Positions 42,854 to 50,404 of a DNA stretch of 64,000 bases are shown here, one piece after another. This DNA comes from Pseudomonas lurida (GTDB taxonomy: Bacteria; Pseudomonadota; Gammaproteobacteria; Pseudomonadales; Pseudomonadaceae). The stretch spans positions 38,146 through 102,145 of the forward strand of contig NZ_JAAMRE010000023.1 of NCBI RefSeq assembly GCF_013522705.1. Reading direction: 5' to 3'. The first letter of the stretch is position 1, and each line of letters starts with the position of its first letter. Made by a program: the position numbers and the translations under genes. A model generated the notes under the pieces. That model searched no databases and had not been told where the DNA came from. It worked only from the letters and a program-made list of their open reading frames with translations.

Positions 42854-43426
42854 ATGGCCTGGATGCCACCGCTGCATCACCTGCTGTCTCCGATCACCGC
42901 CGACACCGGTGCAACGATCGAGCAGGTGCAACTCAAACCGCTGTACTACGCCGCGCAAAAAGATGCGCTGGCCCGGGCCGGTGACGACGAGGACGACCAG
43001 TTCTTTGAACTGGCGAAACTCGCCACCGGCCTGTCGGAAAAAGAGCTGGATCAGCTGAAACGCCCGGACTACGTAAGCATCGCTCAATACGTGCACGATA
43101 TGTCGACACGCCCGGCGTCGTTTTTCCTGAATGCCCACGAGGCGCCGCCTTACGACCAGCCCGTGCAACTGCTATTGCCCCTGGAGGCAGCCGGCCGAAC
43201 CCTGACTGAACTGCCTCTGGAGATGCCGGCTCTGCGCGCCACCAAGGTGATGAAAAAGCTCGCCACCAATAAAGAGCGCGCCGAGTTTATTACCGCCCAT
43301 TGCACAGGGTTGATGATCCCTGACCTGGCGGGGTTGACCGTGCCCGACTGGACCGAGCTGCAGGAGCGGATCGACGATTTTTTAAATCAACCGGCGGACT
43401 TCTTTCGGAACGCGACATCGAGGTAA
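42854..43426 (+). CDS. Tail assembly chaperone, zero-frame product (gpE-like)
   Basis: 190 residues (AAGGAATT ribosome site). A soluble, acidic protein between the tube and tape measure genes, the place of gpE in P2 and gpG in lambda. Such proteins coat the tape measure during tail assembly. The slippery heptamer at 43378 allows a longer form (see next entry). Confidence 0.85.
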   Translation: MAWMPPLHHLLSPITADTGATIEQVQLKPLYYAAQKDALARAGDDEDDQFFELAKLATGLSEKELDQLKRPDYVSIAQYVHDMSTRPASFFLNAHEAPPYDQPVQLLLPLEAAGRTLTELPLEMPALRATKVMKKLATNKERAEFITAHCTGLMIPDLAGLTVPDWTELQERIDDFLNQPADFFRNATSR

Positions 43427-43548
43427 TCCTCGACGTGGTGCCGCTGATCTACTCGGTCAACGAGGCGGAGATCCTCGACTGGGACGCCGGAAAAGCATTG
43501 CGCCGCTACGACATTGCGATCACTCGCCTTGGCGTTAAACAGGAGTAA
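42854..43548 (+). CDS. Tail assembly chaperone, -1 frameshift product (gpE+E'-like)
   Basis: Slippage by -1 at T TTT TTA (43378-43384) joins 177 zero-frame codons to 54 codons ending at 43548, giving 231 residues with a new end beginning KSTGGLLSERDIEVILDVV and closing ITRLGVKQE. The extension frame has no start codon with a ribosome site, is free of stops and ends 5 bases before the tape measure gene, as in P2 E+E'. Confidence 0.82.
43378..43384 (+). other. Programmed -1 ribosomal frameshift site
   Basis: TTTTTTA is read in the zero frame as (GA)T TTT TTA, the exact X-XXY-YYZ phasing. P2 uses T TTT TTG at the same gene. No strong stem-loop is evident directly downstream. Confidence 0.85.
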
Positions 43549-43553
43549 GCGGG

Positions 43554-45392
43554 ATGCAGGACAAGTATTCGCTCGCGTATGCCGTGGTCAAGGATGGCCA
43601 GGGTGTATTTCGCCACGCAGACGGCGCGCAGGGTGCCGACAGTGTTAACCCAGGCCTTCTGGCGTCTGGAAGTCACACAGAGGCGGCGCCGTTGTTTTCG
43701 ATGAGTCTGGCGCTGACCAACGCCGGCGTGCAACTCAACGGTCTTTCGCTGGCCCTGGGGTTACTGCGTGACAGTGTGGACGCGCTGCAAACCTCCTTGT
43801 CGCAGCTTAAGGCGGTGGACAGTGAGGCGTCTAAAATCGGCAAGGGGACCGAACAAAAGGCAACGACTGAAGTTAAGTCGAGTACATCGAAAGACCAGCA
43901 TCTGGTCCGTGAGTCCATGACGCTGCTCGACGTAAAGGCCCTCGATCCCGTTGCCGCTTTTCAACAATCGTTCGCTGCGCCGGCCGTCAAGGAAAAAACA
44001 ATAGCGCAACTGCGGGAGTCGTCGGCAAAGAGTGAGGAGCGCCTCTCCACGACGCTTAAACCCGCACCGGTACTCTGGGAAGACGTGTGGCTGCGAACCA
44101 AGACCGCTGTGACCGACAAAGCCAACGCCTGGGCCGGCGAGTCGCCAGCCGCCGCCACCACTGTCAAAACCGCGGAGGCCGTGGTTCTGCCGATGTTTTC
44201 ACCGGTGGTTACCGGCTTTTTCTCGGGCATGGGAGACACGATCAAAAGCCGGGTGACAGGCAACGTGCTCGATCTGACGCTGGGCAAACTGCCTGGCGGG
44301 CTTGGCAAACTGTTCAAAAGCGATGGCTTCAAAAAGAGCCAACCATGCTGCTGCGCCACCGCAACCCAAGCCCCGGTGAGTAGCCGCCGTCCTGGTCGCA
44401 GAGCCCCGTCCGCCGGGAAAAAGCCTACCTCCAAGCCTAAGTCCCAGAAAAACCGCAAAGCGCAGAGCACGTCGAAGAAACAGGGCCCTCAGAAGAAACC
44501 GGCATCTGGGGCGCGGTCGCCTGCCGCAAGGCTTGCACCCCTGAAAGGTCGCGGCGCGATGTCGATGCTGCGTGGTTTGCCTGAGCGCCTGATGCAACCG
44601 TTTTTCCCGGCTCAGTCCACGGGTTTCCATGCCGTTGCCCCGGTGCAGGGCCTGCAGCCGCGCGACGCGCAGGTCAATAGCCGAACGAGCCACGCCGACC
44701 TGCGCCAACCGCTCCCAGCCAGAGCCCCTGGGCTGATTGAAACCCTGGAACGCGGCGGCGTGTCTCTGCCTGCCGACGCGCGCGTAACTGCCCAGCCGCA
44801 CACGCAGAACTCCAGTCACGAGCGTTCAGCCGTGCCTGGGGTGACTCACGCGCCCAAAATACCGGCCTCCGGGCTGACCGGAGTGATGAGTAAGCTGGAG
44901 TCCGCCGGCGCCCGCCGTCTCGGGCCGCTGAAGTACGTCGACACCGCCATTGACGTGGTCCAGGGCGTGCGCAATGGCGACGCGAAGGCTGTCGGCGCCG
45001 GTCTCAGCACCGCCGGTGGCGCCTGGGCCGGGGCTTCCGCTGGCGCGGCGATCGGCACCTTGATTTTTCCCGGAGTCGGCACCGCGGTCGGCGGCGCCAT
45101 TGGCGGCTTGCTGGGCAGCGAAGCGGGCAGTTGGATCGGTGACAAACTGTTCGGCTCGAGTGATCGCCTGCCCGCGCCGAATACGCTGAGCAAGGAACTC
45201 AACAGTGCTCGCACCGATAACGTCCAGGTCACGATCTCACCGAGTATCCAGATCACTGGCGTCAACCCCGCCGAGGCCCAGCAGGTCGTCAACCAGGTGA
45301 TGCAAGCCCTGCAGTTTCAATGCATGCCCATGGTCACCGATTCCCTGGGCATTCGACGCAACGCGGCACTGACCGATACAGGAGGTGATTGA
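43554..45392 (+). CDS. Tail tape measure protein
   Basis: 612 residues. A helical N-terminal part with heptad-like stretches (LALTNAGVQLNGLSLALGLLRDSVDALQTSLSQLKAV) leads to a Lys/Arg/Pro-rich middle (about 285-330). Near the end comes a glycine-zipper membrane-active region (AVGAGLSTAGGAWAGASAGAAIGTLIF, about 475-530). It sets tail length; 612 residues against 815 in P2 gpT suggests a tail shorter than that of P2. Its stop overlaps the gpU start by 4 bases. Confidence 0.88.
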   Translation: MQDKYSLAYAVVKDGQGVFRHADGAQGADSVNPGLLASGSHTEAAPLFSMSLALTNAGVQLNGLSLALGLLRDSVDALQTSLSQLKAVDSEASKIGKGTEQKATTEVKSSTSKDQHLVRESMTLLDVKALDPVAAFQQSFAAPAVKEKTIAQLRESSAKSEERLSTTLKPAPVLWEDVWLRTKTAVTDKANAWAGESPAAATTVKTAEAVVLPMFSPVVTGFFSGMGDTIKSRVTGNVLDLTLGKLPGGLGKLFKSDGFKKSQPCCCATATQAPVSSRRPGRRAPSAGKKPTSKPKSQKNRKAQSTSKKQGPQKKPASGARSPAARLAPLKGRGAMSMLRGLPERLMQPFFPAQSTGFHAVAPVQGLQPRDAQVNSRTSHADLRQPLPARAPGLIETLERGGVSLPADARVTAQPHTQNSSHERSAVPGVTHAPKIPASGLTGVMSKLESAGARRLGPLKYVDTAIDVVQGVRNGDAKAVGAGLSTAGGAWAGASAGAAIGTLIFPGVGTAVGGAIGGLLGSEAGSWIGDKLFGSSDRLPAPNTLSKELNSARTDNVQVTISPSIQITGVNPAEAQQVVNQVMQALQFQCMPMVTDSLGIRRNAALTDTGGD

Positions 45393-45775
45393 TGCGACAA
45401 CAGATGGTACTGGGCGATTTTATTTTTGGCCTGTCCCGTGGCTTCGCCTACGCCTCGCTCATCCATAGCAGTTACGGCGGCTGGAGCAACCTGGAAATCA
45501 TTGCCAGCAAGCCGCAGTCAAGGCAGAACGGCCAGCAACTGGAAAAGCTCTCGTTCAGCGGCATGGCGATGTACGCCGTGGGCATGCAGCGCCTGGACGA
45601 ATTGCGCGCGTTGCAGGATGCGCGGGCGCCATTGCCCCTGGTCGATGGCATTGGCCGTAACTGGGGCTTGTGGCGTATCAATTCGTTGGTGGAAACCCAA
45701 AGCAACGTGATCGATGACGGCACCGCCATGGTCTTGGCCTGGACCCTTGAATTGGAGGAATTCGTCAATGCGTAG
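45389..45775 (+). CDS. Tail protein U
   Basis: 128 residues, phage P2 gpU family: MVLGDFIFGLSRGFAYASLIHSSYGGWSNLE…QKLEKLSFSGMA-type core (QQLEKLSFSGMAMYAVGMQRLDELRAL) and GRNWGLWRINSLVETQS. A tail tip or baseplate hub-associated component needed for tail assembly. It overlaps the tape measure and gpX genes. Confidence 0.9.
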   Translation: MMRQQMVLGDFIFGLSRGFAYASLIHSSYGGWSNLEIIASKPQSRQNGQQLEKLSFSGMAMYAVGMQRLDELRALQDARAPLPLVDGIGRNWGLWRINSLVETQSNVIDDGTAMVLAWTLELEEFVNA

Positions 45776-45980
45776 AGTGCGAAGTATTGCCGGCGATTCG
45801 GTCAACCTGTTGCTTTACCGCGAGTTGGGGCGCTGCGACGACGCAGCCGAAGAAACCCTCTGGCGCTTGAACCCCGAGTTGGCCGAGCATGGCCCGGTGT
45901 TGCCGGCCGGCGTGTGGGTGGTGGTGCCGGAGATGCCCGCGCGGCCGACGGTGTCGCAACCTGTTTCAGCGTGGGATTGA
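45768..45980 (+). CDS. Tail protein X (LysM-like)
   Basis: 70 residues from the ATG at 45768, inside the gpU end, with GGAGGA 9-14 bases upstream. The gpX family pattern DSVNLLLYRELGR…LNPELAEHGPVLPAGVWVVVPE is a single LysM-like repeat, thought to help assemble the tail hub. Confidence 0.9.
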   Translation: MRRVRSIAGDSVNLLLYRELGRCDDAAEETLWRLNPELAEHGPVLPAGVWVVVPEMPARPTVSQPVSAWD

Positions 45981-45989
45981 GGAGGCTGC

Positions 45990-47000
45990 ATGGCACAGGG
46001 ATTCACCCCGATCGTCGAGTTCTACGGCGCCAATGCGGCGCTGCTCAATCAACGCTTGATGCACTGGAGCCACACCGACGCCGCCGGTATCAAAGCCGAC
46101 AGGCTCGAACTGACACTTAACATCGAGGGCCTGGAAGGGTTGCCGAGCCTGAGCGGCAAGATCGGCCTGCGGGTCGGCTATCAGGAGTCAGGGTTGGTGG
46201 AAAAAGGTCAGTTTGTCATCATGCAGCGCACTCCAGTGCTGTTTCCGATGCGCCTGCTGATCGTCGCTACCGCCGCACCTTTCAGCGCGGTGGACCCCAG
46301 CCATTACCGACAGCGCCGCTCCGCCAGTTACGGCCCCACCACCCTGGGCGCGCTGTTTCGCCAGGTCATCGGTCGACATGGCTATTCACCCCGCGTCGCG
46401 CCGGCACTGGAAAGCATTCCGATCCCCCATATCGATCAATCCAACGAAAGCGACATGGCATTTATCACGCGCCTGGCCAGTCGCTACAGCGCCGTCACCA
46501 AACCGATCAACGAACTGTACGTGCTGGCGGAAGCCGGCAAGGTCCATTCGCTCTCGGGCCAGCTGCTGCCGGAGGTGACGCTATCCGTGACCCAAGACAA
46601 CCGCCCCGGCGACCGGGCATTCATCACCGCCAAGCTCGACGAGCAGTCGCGCTCCAAATATATGGGCTGCCGCGTGACCTGGTGGGATGCCGTGGGGGCT
46701 AAGCAGCATGTCGTGGAGGTGGGCATCGCGCCGTTCAAAAACCTGCGCCAACGCTGCCAGAACGAAGCCGAAGCCCGTGCCGTGGCCGAAGCCGAACTGC
46801 GACGCGTGGGCCGGGAAAATTTGAAACTGCAGATCGAGTGCCCTGGCAACCCGCTGCTCGCCGCTGAAGGGTTGCTGCGCCTGGATGAAAGCTGGCCCTC
46901 GTATATGCAAGGGCGCTGGTCGATTATCCAGGTTACCCATGTGGGCGACCCGGTGACGGGGTATCGCAGTTCGATTGTGGCGGGTGGGTTGTCAATCTAG
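45990..47000 (+). CDS. Tail protein D (baseplate hub)
   Basis: 336 residues of the phage late control D family (P2 gpD 387). It shows LIVATAAPFSAVDPSHYRQRRSASYGPTTLGALFRQVIGRHGY and the C-terminal LRLDESWPSYMQGRWSIIQVTHVGD. It forms the hub from which the tube starts, above the V spike. A GAGG site precedes the ATG. Confidence 0.92.
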   Translation: MAQGFTPIVEFYGANAALLNQRLMHWSHTDAAGIKADRLELTLNIEGLEGLPSLSGKIGLRVGYQESGLVEKGQFVIMQRTPVLFPMRLLIVATAAPFSAVDPSHYRQRRSASYGPTTLGALFRQVIGRHGYSPRVAPALESIPIPHIDQSNESDMAFITRLASRYSAVTKPINELYVLAEAGKVHSLSGQLLPEVTLSVTQDNRPGDRAFITAKLDEQSRSKYMGCRVTWWDAVGAKQHVVEVGIAPFKNLRQRCQNEAEARAVAEAELRRVGRENLKLQIECPGNPLLAAEGLLRLDESWPSYMQGRWSIIQVTHVGDPVTGYRSSIVAGGLSI

Positions 47001-47022
47001 ACCTTTTTGCAGAGTAGAAACC

Positions 47023-47580
47023 ATGCTGATTTCGCTTCCCCAGCTTGTCCACGTCATGCCAACGGCCCGCCTCACAGCGGGTCTTTTTTTGCCTGCCATA
47101 AATGCGGCGATGGCCCGGCACTCGATTACCAGCCCCCAGCGCATCGCTGCGTTCCTCGCCCAGATCGGTCACGAATCCGGCGAACTGCAGTACCTGCGCG
47201 AACTGGGTAGTGATCGCTACCTGAGCAAATATGACATCGGACCCCTTGCCGCCAGACTGGGCAATACCCCTGAAGCGGATGGCGACGGCCAGCAGTACCG
47301 AGGCAGGGGGCTGATACAGATCACCGGGCGTCGCAATTACCTGGCGTGCAGTCGGGCGCTGTTCGGTGACGAACGGTTATTGGCCCAGCCTCAACTGCTG
47401 GAACAACCCCAATGGGCATGTGAATCCGCCGCCTGGTTCTGGCAGAGCAACGGCCTGAACGAGTTGGCCGACAAGGACCAGTTCACCACCATTACTCGAC
47501 GTATCAATGGCGGCCTCAATGGCCTGGATCATCGTATGCAGCTATGGGCGAGGGCGAAGGCGGTGTTATGCGCTTCCTAG
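47023..47580 (+). CDS. Endolysin, glycoside hydrolase family 19
   Basis: 185 residues from the ATG at 47023. The chitinase-class I/GH19 fold shows FLAQIGHESGELQYLREL (catalytic Glu in HESGE), the GDGQQYRGRGLIQITGRRNY loop and CESAAWFWQSNGLNELAD. It cleaves peptidoglycan for cell lysis. No signal peptide is present, so it depends on the holin. The last 13 bases overlap the Rz gene. Confidence 0.92.
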   Translation: MLISLPQLVHVMPTARLTAGLFLPAINAAMARHSITSPQRIAAFLAQIGHESGELQYLRELGSDRYLSKYDIGPLAARLGNTPEADGDGQQYRGRGLIQITGRRNYLACSRALFGDERLLAQPQLLEQPQWACESAAWFWQSNGLNELADKDQFTTITRRINGGLNGLDHRMQLWARAKAVLCAS

Positions 47581-48080
47581 CGTCCTACCGCTTGCTCGGT
47601 TATTTCCTGCTGCTGGTGATGGCGGCGGGATTGACCTGGCAGGTTCAGGCCTGGCGATATGACGCACAGCTTGAGCGGTTGTCGGCCGTGCACGCGCAGG
47701 CGCTCGATCAACAAACCCGGCAGGCGTTGCATCAGCAGCAGGCCGAACAAGACAGGCGCCTGGCTCTTGAGCAACAGCTCAATGCCAGCGACCGACAGCA
47801 TGCTCAGGAGTTAAGCGATGCCCAACGTCATCAAGCGGTTTTGCGTGATCGCCTGGCCACTGCTGATGTGCGGTTGTCAGTCCTTCTCGACGCCACCGAA
47901 CCCGCCAACGGCAGCTCGGTGCCAGCCCCCGCCCCCGCCGGCGGCGTGGTTCATGCAGCCCCTCGAGCCCGACTTGACCCGGCGCATGCTCAACGAATTA
48001 TCGCCATCACCGATGACGGCGATAACGCCGTGATTGCCTTGCGTGCGTGTCAGGCGTATGTGCACGCCGTCGCGCGTTAG
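47568..48080 (+). CDS. Rz-like inner-membrane spanin
   Basis: 170 residues from the ATG at 47568. One N-terminal membrane anchor (about 7-25, LLGYFLLLVMAAGLTWQV) is followed by a long Gln/Ala/Leu-rich periplasmic coiled coil (about 30-95), as in lambda Rz. It fuses inner and outer membranes with Rz1 in the last lysis step. The C-terminal ACQAYVHAV resembles Rz ends. The partner is encoded inside it. Confidence 0.88.
   Translation: MRFLASYRLLGYFLLLVMAAGLTWQVQAWRYDAQLERLSAVHAQALDQQTRQALHQQQAEQDRRLALEQQLNASDRQHAQELSDAQRHQAVLRDRLATADVRLSVLLDATEPANGSSVPAPAPAGGVVHAAPRARLDPAHAQRIIAITDDGDNAVIALRACQAYVHAVAR
47818..48033 (+). CDS. Rz1-like outer-membrane lipoprotein spanin, nested in Rz
   Basis: 71 residues entirely within the Rz gene in the +1 frame, with AGGAG 7 bases before its ATG. 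A signal peptide ends in a lipobox-like MCGC (about 17-20). The mature part is short and proline-rich (STPPNPP…PPPPPAAW), the hallmark of Rz1. It pairs with the inner-membrane spanin. Confidence 0.85.
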   Translation: MPNVIKRFCVIAWPLLMCGCQSFSTPPNPPTAARCQPPPPPAAWFMQPLEPDLTRRMLNELSPSPMTAITP

Positions 48081-48161
48081 CATCCTGATGCAGCCTGTCG
48101 CTTGCGTGTGCGAATTGCTCCTGTAGGGTAGGCGAACGCCCGCTCATTCCCGGAGACGACC

Positions 48162-48662
48162 GTGAACGAAATCACTCAACTTGCCGCTGAACTGGGGCGC
48201 CGACTCCAGGTGCTCAATGCTCATGTCACCACTGCCGAGTCCTGTACCGGTGGCGGTATTGCCGAGGCTATCACGCGGATTCCCGGCAGTTCGGCGTGGT
48301 TCGAAGCAGGTTACGTCACCTATTCCAACCGGCAGAAGACTCGACAGTTGAATGTACCGGAGGGCTTGTTCAACAAGGTGGGCGCTGTCAGCCAGGAGGT
48401 GGTGGAGGCGATGGTGCGTGGCGCGCAGGAGAAAAGTCTGGCGCGGTTCGCCGTGGCGGTCAGCGGCGTGGCAGGGCCGGATGGTGGTTCGCCGGAAAAA
48501 CCGGTGGGTACGGTGTGGCTGGCGTTCGGCGTGGGGGAGGCGGTCACGGCACAGCGCGAACACTTCTCCGGCAACCGCGACGAAGTCCGTCGACAAACGG
48601 TAAAAGCTGCGCTGGAGGGCTTGTTGCGACGAGCTGCACTAGAAATAGAAAATCAGGGGTAG
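48162..48662 (+). CDS. pncC: Nicotinamide-nucleotide amidase, CinA C-terminal family
   Basis: 166 residues, GTG start at 48162 (CGGAG upstream). The CinA C-terminal domain is complete: TAESCTGGGIAEAITRIPGSSAWFEAGYVTYSN and VSGVAGPDGGSPEKPVGTVW. It deamidates NMN in pyridine nucleotide recycling. It is the stand-alone form, without the N-terminal MoCF domain. It marks the right border of the tailocin and precedes recA. Confidence 0.92.
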   Translation: MNEITQLAAELGRRLQVLNAHVTTAESCTGGGIAEAITRIPGSSAWFEAGYVTYSNRQKTRQLNVPEGLFNKVGAVSQEVVEAMVRGAQEKSLARFAVAVSGVAGPDGGSPEKPVGTVWLAFGVGEAVTAQREHFSGNRDEVRRQTVKAALEGLLRRAALEIENQG

Positions 48663-48690
48663 GCGATCTCCGATCTTTGTGGAACAATAC

Positions 48691-48706
48691 TGTCTACTTA
48701 TACAGG
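48691..48706. promoter_or_regulatory. LexA (SOS) box of recA
   Basis: CTGTCTACTTATACAG fits CTG-N10-CAG, 39 bases upstream of the recA start codon. Confidence 0.9.
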
Positions 48707-48745
48707 TGTTGGCCGTCAGGCCTTATTGATTACGTGAGGACTTTA

Positions 48746-49804
48746 ATGGACGACAACAAGAAGAAAGCCTTGGCTGCGGCCCTGGGTCAGATCGAACGTC
48801 AATTCGGCAAGGGTGCCGTAATGCGTATGGGCGATCACGACCGTCAGGCGATCCCGGCTATTTCCACTGGCTCTCTGGGTCTGGATATCGCACTCGGCAT
48901 TGGCGGCCTGCCAAAAGGCCGTATCGTTGAGATCTACGGTCCTGAATCTTCCGGTAAAACCACCCTGACCCTGTCGGTGATCGCCCAGGCGCAGAAGATG
49001 GGCGCCACCTGCGCATTCGTCGACGCCGAGCACGCCCTGGACCCTGAGTACGCCGGCAAGCTGGGCGTCAACGTCGATGACCTGCTGGTTTCCCAGCCGG
49101 ACACCGGTGAGCAGGCCCTGGAAATCACCGACATGCTGGTGCGCTCCAATGCCATCGACGTGATCGTGGTCGACTCCGTGGCGGCACTGGTGCCCAAGGC
49201 TGAAATCGAAGGCGAAATGGGCGACATGCACGTGGGTCTGCAAGCCCGACTGATGTCCCAGGCACTGCGTAAAATCACCGGTAACATCAAGAACGCGAAC
49301 TGCCTGGTGATCTTCATCAACCAGATCCGTATGAAGATCGGCGTAATGTTCGGCAGCCCGGAAACCACCACGGGTGGTAACGCGTTGAAGTTCTACGCAT
49401 CGGTCCGCCTGGATATCCGTCGTACTGGCGCGGTGAAGGAAGGTGACGAGGTTGTCGGGAGCGAAACTCGCGTCAAGGTTGTGAAGAACAAGGTGGCTCC
49501 ACCATTCCGTCAGGCTGAATTCCAGATTCTCTACGGCAAGGGCATTTACCTGAACGGCGAGATGATTGACCTGGGCGTGTTGCACGGTTTCGTTGAAAAA
49601 TCCGGTGCCTGGTACGCCTACAACGGCAGCAAGATTGGTCAAGGCAAGGCCAACTCGGCCAAGTTCCTGGCGGATAACCCGGACATCGCCGCTACGCTTG
49701 AGAAGCAGATTCGCGACAAGCTGCTGACCGCAGCACCAGATGTGAAAGCTGCCGCCAACCGTGAGCCGGTTGACGAGATGGAAGAAGCCGATACCGACAT
49801 CTGA
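48746..49804 (+). CDS. recA: Recombinase RecA
   Basis: 352 residues from the ATG at 48746 (GAGGA upstream). Walker A GPESSGKTT (about 67-75), Walker B VIVVDSVAAL and the MAW-like L2 loop (NQIRMKIGVMFGSPETTTGGNALKFYAS) are intact, and the acidic C-terminal tail ends EEADTDI. It catalyses strand exchange and acts as co-protease for LexA. It is also the likely trigger of the S24 repressor at 34491. A LexA box precedes the gene; recX follows 8 bases after. Confidence 0.98.
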   Translation: MDDNKKKALAAALGQIERQFGKGAVMRMGDHDRQAIPAISTGSLGLDIALGIGGLPKGRIVEIYGPESSGKTTLTLSVIAQAQKMGATCAFVDAEHALDPEYAGKLGVNVDDLLVSQPDTGEQALEITDMLVRSNAIDVIVVDSVAALVPKAEIEGEMGDMHVGLQARLMSQALRKITGNIKNANCLVIFINQIRMKIGVMFGSPETTTGGNALKFYASVRLDIRRTGAVKEGDEVVGSETRVKVVKNKVAPPFRQAEFQILYGKGIYLNGEMIDLGVLHGFVEKSGAWYAYNGSKIGQGKANSAKFLADNPDIAATLEKQIRDKLLTAAPDVKAAANREPVDEMEEADTDI

Positions 49805-49812
49805 AGCCAGCG

Positions 49813-50280
49813 ATGACTGTTGTACTGGATACACTCGTCGCCGTTCGGCGCACTGCAATGGACCTGCTCGCTCGCCGCGAGCATGGTCGAGTCGAGCTGA
49901 CGCGTAAGCTGCGTCAGCGCGGCGCGGAGCCCGAAATGATCGAAACCGCCCTCGACCGGTTGACGGAAGAGGGTCTGCTTTCCGAATCCCGTTACCTTGA
50001 AAGCTTTGTGTCCTATAGAGCCCGTTCCGGCTACGGCCCCGCGCGAATTCGCGAGGAGTTGAGCCAGCGCGGTTTGCAGCGTGGCGATATCGACCTCGCG
50101 TTGCGCGAGTGCGGTATCAATTGGCAGTCGCAACTGGAGGATACCTGGCGCCGCAAGTTCTCTGGTCATTTGCCAATCGATGCCAGGGAACGTGCGAAAC
50201 AAGGACGCTTTTTGAGTTATCGCGGGTTTCCGATGGACATGATCAGCCGCTTGCTCAGCGGTCGAGAGATGGACGACTGA
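49813..50280 (+). CDS. recX: RecA regulator RecX
   Basis: 155 residues with the three-helix repeats of RecX (LLARREHGRVELTRKLRQRG; SYRARSGYGPARIREELSQRG; YRGFPMDMISRLLSG). It binds RecA filaments and limits their activity. The 8-base gap to recA indicates co-transcription. Confidence 0.95.
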   Translation: MTVVLDTLVAVRRTAMDLLARREHGRVELTRKLRQRGAEPEMIETALDRLTEEGLLSESRYLESFVSYRARSGYGPARIREELSQRGLQRGDIDLALRECGINWQSQLEDTWRRKFSGHLPIDARERAKQGRFLSYRGFPMDMISRLLSGREMDD

Positions 50281-50353
50281 GAGCCGGAGATTTGTTCCGA
50301 CAAACTGTGACGTAACCCATAGCCACTCAATACGATCCCCTGATACACCCAAA

Positions 50354-50386
50354 AAGGCCCGCTATGAAAATAGCGGGCCTTTTTTG
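50354..50386. terminator. Bidirectional terminator between recX and the LOG-family gene
   Basis: AAGGCCCGCTA / TAGCGGGCCTT, 11-bp stem with A-run before and T-run after, between convergent genes. Confidence 0.93.
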
Positions 50387-50404
50387 CGTTTAGCGTTTAT
50401 GGAT

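Larger units (their letters stand above)
34491..48080 (+). mobile_element. R-type tailocin (contractile phage tail-like bacteriocin) cluster
   Basis: A single + strand block between mutS and cinA-recA: repressor, regulatory RNA region, holin, one unknown protein, baseplate V-W-J-I, fibre genes and chaperone, a small protein, sheath, tube, chaperone with frameshift, tape measure, U, X, D, endolysin and Rz/Rz1. Order and sequence follow the P2 tail region. There is no integrase, replication, terminase, portal or capsid gene and no att repeat that I can see, so it makes killing tails and not virions. The mutS–cinA site is known to host such clusters in P. fluorescens strains. Confidence 0.93.

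Noticed and set aside
43427..43548. A separate small gene between the tail chaperone and the tape measure genes
   Set aside because: No start codon with a ribosome site; the frame joins the upstream gene through the slippery heptamer.
42872..45392. Frames opposite the tape measure gene rich in Arg and Pro
   Set aside because: They mirror the Lys/Arg-rich and Gly-rich coding stretches of the tape measure gene and have no start signals.
34491..48080. An intact prophage
   Set aside because: No integrase, replication, portal, capsid or terminase genes and no flanking direct repeat noticed at the mutS and cinA edges.
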